Assembly: GCA_963833465.1 (NCBI GenBank)
Contig: CAWHXW010000004.1
Location: 1,116,001 to 1,180,000 of the forward strand
Source of the DNA: Fen-1298 sp963833465
Lineage (GTDB): Bacteria; Bacteroidota; Ignavibacteria; UBA10030
Reading direction: 5' to 3'
Length of the DNA: 64,000 nt
In this document: one piece after another, positions 58,492 to 64,000 of the stretch
Position numbering within the stretch: the first letter of the stretch is position 1
How the letters are laid out: each line of letters begins with the position of its first letter
Notes under the pieces: generated by a model
The model's input: the letters and a program-made list of their open reading frames with translations, nothing else
The model's database searches: none
Told to the model about the DNA's origin: nothing
Made by a program: the position numbers and the translations under genes

Positions 58492-60474
58492 TTAATATAC
58501 TCTTACGATATTGCCGCCCGCTTCAATTGCTTTGCGGAGAACTCGGTCTGTATTCTCCAGCAAATCGACATCAGATGCTTCATCCAGCGCGCCTGCAACA
58601 CCTACGCTGATTGTAATTGAAAAACTTTTATTCTCAATATTAATAATGTTACTAGCAACATTCTTGCGGATTTTTTCTGCCCAAAGCGATGCTTCATTCG
58701 ATGTTGTGTGAACAAGAAGAATTACAAAACAATTGAAGTCGAACCTGCCGACAATGTCGTATGGACGAATGGAAACTTTTACCATTCGACTCACATTCTG
58801 CAGAATGAAATCAAATGCATCTTTTCCATAACGTGCGATATGTTCATCCATCCTGTCTATGGAGATCATCACCAGCGATAATTCGCTGGAGAAATCGTTA
58901 GCACGCTGCACTTCTTCTTGCAATCGTCCCATAAAACTTTTACGTGTTGCTACACCGGTGGTTTCATCAAGCGATACATAATTATTCATAACATCCGTCA
59001 AACTGAGAATTTCGAGAGCCCAAGATGAAGTTTCAGTGAGCTTTTGAACGAGTTTCACATCTGAATCGGAATAAGTTTTAGGATCTTTGCTTTCGACTAA
59101 CAAAGCGCCATAGCAACGACTCAAAGAATTGAGCGGAATAATCATCAAAGCGCCTTTCGAATCGCATCGTTCTGCCTGATAGAACCGCGGCATCGTTACT
59201 GTTGAAAAATCATCTATAATTTTAGGAATTCCTGATTGAATTACACCGGATGCAAGACTCTGCTGTGCGTCAAGTTCACACATCAGCGGCACATATGGGT
59301 CGTTAATCCGGTTCAGAAGATGATGGACAATCCAAGATTTTCGTTTATCATCAAACAGGATCACAGCAACATAGTCCCATGGTATAAGTTTAGACACTTC
59401 TTCAGCAAGCGATCGTGTAATAGAATGAGAGTCAAATTCCAAGCTCAATTGTTCATGTATACGATTGATAGATCTCAATACTTCAGAATCCAATAACAGA
59501 TCGTACTTTGAAGTATAGCTGCGTGTAATTGTAGAAATCAACTTTGCTATTTGAGCAAGTGAAGTGATTGTTTCGTTGCCATAGGCATCGGATTCTAAGC
59601 AATCCATTATAAGAACGGCAACAGGGTCTTGGGATGCGCCGCTGTAAAATATTGGAATACCGACAAATGTTTTGACTGCTTCAATTGTTTCATAATACGG
59701 CAGAATATCACTCTGCCCCAGAGCATTTACATAGTTAACGATCTGAGGTTTGCCTCTCACTGCAATTTGACTTACCAAATCAGAACCAATCGAAAGTCGC
59801 CTATGATTCATGAATAGTTCGCTGTCGGAAAGATGGCTTTCAAGCACCAATTGCTGTTTTTCTTTATTCACCCAGAATAGAGCAACGGTATGCGCGAAAT
59901 GCATATCCTTCACAACACTCAATACGCGTTGGATCAGCGCATTAAATTCCGCGCGAGGTCCGTCATCGGTTTGTTTGCCGGAATCCGGAATATCAATGAA
60001 TTCATTCAACTCAAATATCGTGGTTGTTGGTTTTTCTGATTCAGAATCTTTTTTTTCCTGAGCCATACTGTCTCTTTCAAGAAGAACTGGTTGGGAAGAA
60101 TCCGGTTCGTCAATAAAATCAATTTTGTATTGTTTGCCGGATGCTTGATAATCATCAAAAATAAGTTTCTTCATTTGATTGTCATACTCCTCTTCTGATG
60201 TGAGAGAATGACGATTCTCCTGTGCTTGTTTAGAAAATCCTACACGTTTTCCCCATGCTACTATTACATATGCAATCGATGCTCCGGAAAGCAGAAAGAG
60301 CATTATCTTTGCGAATATAAGCGAAAGAGCAAGTCCCCCTAAAAATAAAACGACGCCCACCACAACAATCAATTCTTCCGCAAACGTTAAGGAATGCAGC
60401 AAAGAAAAAATTGAATTGAACCTTCGGGCGTCAGTCATTTCATCAATAATAGAACTTTTTATAGTTGCCCACAA
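58492..60474 (-). CDS. Membrane GAF-domain protein with degenerate GGDEF domain
   Basis: The 660-residue protein starts with two membrane helices (about 35-75), a Glu-rich linker, then two GAF-like regions (~180-320 and ~335-490; PKIIDDFSTVTMPRFY, GALMIIPLNSLSRCYGALLVES). The C-terminal ~165 residues fit a GGDEF fold (LDETTGVATRKSFMGRLQEE, FSITISVGVAGAL). The signature loop reads GRFDFNCF instead of GG(D/E)EF, so cyclic-di-GMP synthesis is unlikely; it may bind a nucleotide or act as a scaffold. Confidence 0.85.
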   Translation of the reverse strand: MWATIKSSIIDEMTDARRFNSIFSLLHSLTFAEELIVVVGVVLFLGGLALSLIFAKIMLFLLSGASIAYVIVAWGKRVGFSKQAQENRHSLTSEEEYDNQMKKLIFDDYQASGKQYKIDFIDEPDSSQPVLLERDSMAQEKKDSESEKPTTTIFELNEFIDIPDSGKQTDDGPRAEFNALIQRVLSVVKDMHFAHTVALFWVNKEKQQLVLESHLSDSELFMNHRRLSIGSDLVSQIAVRGKPQIVNYVNALGQSDILPYYETIEAVKTFVGIPIFYSGASQDPVAVLIMDCLESDAYGNETITSLAQIAKLISTITRSYTSKYDLLLDSEVLRSINRIHEQLSLEFDSHSITRSLAEEVSKLIPWDYVAVILFDDKRKSWIVHHLLNRINDPYVPLMCELDAQQSLASGVIQSGIPKIIDDFSTVTMPRFYQAERCDSKGALMIIPLNSLSRCYGALLVESKDPKTYSDSDVKLVQKLTETSSWALEILSLTDVMNNYVSLDETTGVATRKSFMGRLQEEVQRANDFSSELSLVMISIDRMDEHIARYGKDAFDFILQNVSRMVKVSIRPYDIVGRFDFNCFVILLVHTTSNEASLWAEKIRKNVASNIINIENKSFSITISVGVAGALDEASDVDLLENTDRVLRKAIEAGGNIVRVY

Positions 60475-60655
60475 ATTACATTAAATTTACCTGTTTTGTG
60501 CGGGAAAGTCAATGAATCGTATCAATATTAATCATCTCCATATTTAATGGTAAAAACTTTTAACCTTGAGTTTAAAATTACCGATGCTTGCAGCAGTACC
60601 TTTTTTTGCATAACTTTTTATTATTAATTATATATTAGAGAATCGAAAGCTATCA

Positions 60656-63172
60656 ATGAAAGCTGTTATTATGGCTGGTGGGTTTGGCACGCGATTGCGG
60701 CCGCTCACGAGCGGTATTCCAAAACCGATGGTTCCTATGGTCAACAAGCCAATTATGGAACATATCGTTGAATTGTTAAAAAGACATGGAATCGTCAATA
60801 TTGTTTCTACTTTATTCTATCAGCCGGATGCCATTACTAATTTTTTCGACGATGGCAGTTCATTCGGCATAAAGATGCAATATCGGAAAGCGGAAGCCGA
60901 TTATGGAACGGCGGGCAGTGTCCGCAATGCAAAAGATTTCTTAAATGAGAGGTTTTTGATTATCAGCGGAGATGTTCTTACTGATTTCGATTTAACTGCT
61001 GCAATTCGCTTTCATGAAGAAAAGAAAGCAAAAGCTACGATACTATTGACGCGTGCAACAAATCCACTTCAATATGGAGTTGTTTTAACAAATGCAGACG
61101 GAAAAATTACGCGTTTCCTCGAAAAACCGTCTTGGGGCGAAGTGTTCAGCGATACAATAAACACTGGAATTTATATTCTTGAACCAGAGGTACTAGATCT
61201 TGTACCTGAAAAGCAGGAATTTGATTTCGGAAAAAATCTTTTCCCAATACTTCTTGAGCGTGATCTTGGTTTATACGGTTATATCGCGCAGGGATACTGG
61301 AAAGACATTGGCAGTCTTAATGAATATCAAGATGCTCATATGGATGCAATTCGAGGCGACGTGAAACTTCAGATAGACGGCGTAAGAAAAGGAAATTTAA
61401 TAGTCGGAGAAGGTACAATTATAGAGTCAGAATCTCGCAATCTTATAAAAACAAGTATTATCGGTAAGAACTGTCATATTTATAACGGTGCAATAATTAG
61501 TAATTCTATTATCGGCGATAACTGTGAAATCCTGCCTGGTGCAATTATTCATAATTCGGTCATTTGGAAGAATTCAAAAATTGGCGCGCGTTCTCAGCTG
61601 ACGCTCGATGTGGTTGGAAATGGCTGCGTCATCAATGATGATATTGTGATACTTGAAAATGTTTTCATTGGTGATTCATGCACAATAGGAAGAAGAAGCA
61701 AACTTTTATCTAATATTAAAATTTGGCCGGAAAAGAATATCGAAGATGGTTCTATAGTAGCTCGAAGTTTAGTGTGGGAAGATAGATGGCTGCGCGAGTT
61801 GTTCACCGATGCGCGCATCACCGGTATTTCCAATATAGAAATTAGTCCGGAATTTGGAGCTAAATTAGGAGCAGCTTTCGGTGCTTTTGTTGGATCAGGA
61901 TCAACAGTTGTTACAAGCCGCGATGCCGATAACGTTTCCCGAATGATAAATCGTGCAATTATGTCTGGAATAATGTCCGCCGGCGTTCATTGTATAGATC
62001 TGCGCACAACTTCAATTCCAATAGTCCGTCACGAATTGCGAACCGGAAAAGAACGTGGAGGTATTCACGTCCGCAAATCTCCATTTGATAGAAACAGCAC
62101 GGATATCATTTTCTTTGACGCACAAGGCAAAGACTTGCCGTCGAGCAAAACAAAATCTATAGAACGCCTTTTTTTCGGGGAAGACTTCAGCCGTGCACAC
62201 TATAACCAAGTCGGCTCTATCTCGTTCCCTGAACGCTCAACAGAAAGTTACATCCAACGTTTTTTAGAAACAATCGACACGCATGCAATTCGTTCTTCAA
62301 AACTTAAAATGGTAATAGACTACTCCAATGGAATCGCTTCGACAATCTTCCCGAACATTCTTGGCAATTTAGATGTGCAGGTCGTATCCCTAAATGCATA
62401 TTTAGACAGCAGAAAAAATACACGAACGAAAGAGGAATTTGATGTATCAATTCAGCAGCTTGCATACGTGGTAACATCATTAAAATATGATATTGGTTGT
62501 ATGTTAGATGCAGGCGCTGAAAAAATATTTATTATTGATGAACATGGGTTGATCATTGATAATGATCGTTTGCTGACACTAATTTTGAAATTTGTTGCTC
62601 TTGCCGATAAAAGCGTATCTAAATTTGCTGTACCGATTTCTGCAAGCGGCGAAATTGATATTATAGCATCAGAATTTAATTTACAGGTTATTAAAACCCG
62701 GGATAGTCACCTCGCATTAATGGACGCCGCAACCGATAAACAAACAAAGTTTGTAGGAGGCACAAAAGGCGGATTTATTTTCAACGATTTTCTATTTGCC
62801 TCCGATGCAATGTACTCAATCACAAAACTGCTTGAATGCATCGCAAGGGTAAAGAAGAGAGTAGGCGAACTCGACAATGAAACACCGCGATTACAATTCG
62901 TAAAAAAGAATATTTCATGTCCTTGGCATATAAAAGGTCGAATTATGCGAAAATTGACCGAGGAATCAGAAGGAATTCCACGAGACTTGATTGAAGGAAT
63001 AAAACTGTATCCTGCAAAAATTGGGAGACATTCATCCATACTTTTAAGCCCTGATCGTGGACGGCCCGTATTCCACATCAATGCAGAATCTGATGATATA
63101 GCTATAGCACAGCGGCTTGCTGACGAATATGAATTAAAAATAAAAAAATGGATTGATGGCGAAGAGCAATAG
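60656..63172 (+). CDS. Sugar-nucleotidyltransferase/phosphohexomutase-like fusion (GMPP-PMM type)
   Basis: The 838-residue protein begins with MKAVIMAGGFGTRLRPLT and KPMVPMVNKP (nucleotidyltransferase, 1-230), then a hexapeptide beta-helix (~250-370), then a phosphomannomutase-like C-terminal region (~390-838). In the latter the catalytic-serine loop is replaced by RGGIHVRKSPF, and the metal loop (normally DGDGD) reads DAGAEKIFII, so mutase activity is doubtful. Such fused proteins are known in many bacteria and usually act as mannose-1-phosphate guanylyltransferases or in regulation. A PTS EIIA follows. Confidence 0.87.
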   Translation: MKAVIMAGGFGTRLRPLTSGIPKPMVPMVNKPIMEHIVELLKRHGIVNIVSTLFYQPDAITNFFDDGSSFGIKMQYRKAEADYGTAGSVRNAKDFLNERFLIISGDVLTDFDLTAAIRFHEEKKAKATILLTRATNPLQYGVVLTNADGKITRFLEKPSWGEVFSDTINTGIYILEPEVLDLVPEKQEFDFGKNLFPILLERDLGLYGYIAQGYWKDIGSLNEYQDAHMDAIRGDVKLQIDGVRKGNLIVGEGTIIESESRNLIKTSIIGKNCHIYNGAIISNSIIGDNCEILPGAIIHNSVIWKNSKIGARSQLTLDVVGNGCVINDDIVILENVFIGDSCTIGRRSKLLSNIKIWPEKNIEDGSIVARSLVWEDRWLRELFTDARITGISNIEISPEFGAKLGAAFGAFVGSGSTVVTSRDADNVSRMINRAIMSGIMSAGVHCIDLRTTSIPIVRHELRTGKERGGIHVRKSPFDRNSTDIIFFDAQGKDLPSSKTKSIERLFFGEDFSRAHYNQVGSISFPERSTESYIQRFLETIDTHAIRSSKLKMVIDYSNGIASTIFPNILGNLDVQVVSLNAYLDSRKNTRTKEEFDVSIQQLAYVVTSLKYDIGCMLDAGAEKIFIIDEHGLIIDNDRLLTLILKFVALADKSVSKFAVPISASGEIDIIASEFNLQVIKTRDSHLALMDAATDKQTKFVGGTKGGFIFNDFLFASDAMYSITKLLECIARVKKRVGELDNETPRLQFVKKNISCPWHIKGRIMRKLTEESEGIPRDLIEGIKLYPAKIGRHSSILLSPDRGRPVFHINAESDDIAIAQRLADEYELKIKKWIDGEEQ

Positions 63173-63282
63173 GAATTTTAAATTCATTTGTATTTTGAAA
63201 GAAATTCTGCAATCTTAAATAAAAGCCGCAAGTAAGCGAATTAAGATGCTTTCTAAGCGGATTAACAAATTTGGAGATATGA

Positions 63283-63753
63283 ATGAAAATTACTGATATT
63301 TTAAATGAATCGGTTGTGCGAACCAATTTAACAGGGGCAACAAAGGAAGAAGTGATTAACACGATGATCGAACTTGCCAGCACTCAAAAGCAAGTTGTTG
63401 ATAAGGAACGCATGCGTACGGCAATCCTTGAACGGGAAAAAATTATGTCTACCGGTGTCGGTTCTGGGTTTGCAATTCCACATGGAAAAACAGATGCAGT
63501 AAATGACATTGTTGCAGCATTTGCGGTTACTGCACAGCCCATCGACTATCAATCACTTGATGATCAACCGGTGCGCTTAATATTTCTTCTTGTAGGACGT
63601 GACAATATGGTTGGTCCCCACATCAAGCTTCTGAGCCGCATTTCGCGTCTTATGAATAAAGAAGACTTCCGAAAACGTCTTCTTGAAGCAAAAACATCAA
63701 AAGATATTCTTGAAATTTTTCGCCAGGAAGAAGCAACTATTTCAGAAGGATAG
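63283..63753 (+). CDS. PTS fructose/nitrogen-type EIIA domain protein
   Basis: The 156-residue EIIA (mannitol/fructose/PtsN family) has the phosphorylated histidine at His67 in SGFAIPHGKTDAV, and VGRDNMVGPHIKLLSRISRLMNKEDFRKRL after it. No PTS membrane component is adjacent, so it may have a regulatory role, as PtsN does. It lies between a sugar nucleotidyltransferase and hisS. Confidence 0.9.
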   Translation: MKITDILNESVVRTNLTGATKEEVINTMIELASTQKQVVDKERMRTAILEREKIMSTGVGSGFAIPHGKTDAVNDIVAAFAVTAQPIDYQSLDDQPVRLIFLLVGRDNMVGPHIKLLSRISRLMNKEDFRKRLLEAKTSKDILEIFRQEEATISEG

Positions 63754-63832
63754 TCCTATCAATAAAAGTTCCACTCTTTATACCGATATTCTGTTAGTCA
63801 ACTTATGATGATATAGCGAGAAGAACTGTATC

Positions 63833-64000
63833 ATGAAATTCCGTATTATAAAAGGCACTAAAGATATTTTACCGGATGAAACTGCCGGATGGCAATATGT
63901 GGAATCTGTTATCCGCCGCGTAATGCAAAATTTTAATTATCAGGAAATTCGCACGCCTGCTTTCGAACAAACGGGACTTTTTGCTCGCAGCATCGGTGAA
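63833..64000 (+). CDS. hisS: Histidyl-tRNA synthetase, 5' part only
   Basis: An ATG at 63833 opens a frame to the window end: MKFRIIKGTKDILPDETAGW, then the class II motif 1 region VMQNFNYQEIRTPAFEQTGLFARSIGE. The KGTKDILP start and the EIRTP-FE segment are diagnostic of HisRS. The protein continues beyond the window. Confidence 0.95.
   Translation, partial: MKFRIIKGTKDILPDETAGWQYVESVIRRVMQNFNYQEIRTPAFEQTGLFARSIGE

Noticed and set aside
60656..63172. An active phosphomannomutase
   Set aside because: The serine and metal loops of the C-terminal half are altered, so only the nucleotidyltransferase half is called with confidence.
1..64000. CRISPR arrays, tRNA or rRNA genes
   Set aside because: No regularly spaced direct repeats and no T-arm or rRNA-like sequence were seen on either strand.

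Overview
The window looks like chromosome from a member of the Bacteroidota/Chlorobi (FCB) group, most like the Ignavibacteria or a sister lineage. Supporting signs are a protein ending in a type IX secretion sorting domain of the YQNYPNPFNP type, a short primary sigma factor of 285 residues, outer-membrane receptors with a carboxypeptidase-like N-terminal domain, AT-rich spacers and a class II (B12-dependent) ribonucleotide reductase. Nearly everything is chromosomal housekeeping. There is no CRISPR array, prophage or recognisable tRNA/rRNA gene.

Layout. 1-7300 (mostly minus): a partial PQQ-propeller protein, an OsmC protein, a T9SS-exported protein, the metK-ahcY methyl-cycle pair and a sugar nucleotidyltransferase. 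7367-7943: one IS200-type element with hairpin ends. 8100-17341 (plus): aspartate aminotransferase and GTP-PEPCK (oxaloacetate to PEP), an exported M3 peptidase, a DinB protein, and a four-gene module of two LiaF-like membrane proteins plus a LytS/LytTR two-component system. 17445-20229 (minus): an outer-membrane beta-barrel receptor. 20620-30130 (plus): a PLP decarboxylase, M2 peptidase, SPFH protein, GNAT, threonine-dehydrogenase-like protein, PPi-PFK, deoC and a Nudix protein. 30138-36838: LhgO-like oxidase, DinB, MFS exporter and a complete TRAP transporter operon (tatT-dctP-dctQ-dctM). 37171-39369: an OmpR/HK pair. 39388-44706 (minus): hrcA-grpE-dnaJ-comEA-pilM-like-rsmD-coaD, headed by a clear CIRCE operator. 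44870-52754: carA, gdhA, a lone large PIN-domain membrane protein, and nrdJ. 53339-60474 (minus): two SPOR lipoproteins, def-fmt, NlpC/P60, the primary sigma factor, a zinc-ribbon protein and a GAF/degenerate-GGDEF protein. 60656-64000 (plus): a GMPP-PMM-like fusion, a PTS EIIA and the start of hisS.

Two points matter for any reader. First, twelve genes are each broken by one single-base shift, nearly all +1 and nearly all explicable within a homopolymer; they include genes expected to be needed (nrdJ, rsmD, PEPCK, dctQ). I read them as sequencing or assembly errors and annotate each gene across its shift. Second, the least explained gene is at 47663-49816: an N-terminal helical region, a PIN-type nuclease core, a coiled coil and C-terminal membrane helices. 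It lies between two copies of an 18-bp sequence that is also part of the nrdJ terminator. It is the best candidate here for an undescribed (possibly defence-related) system, but that function is inference only.
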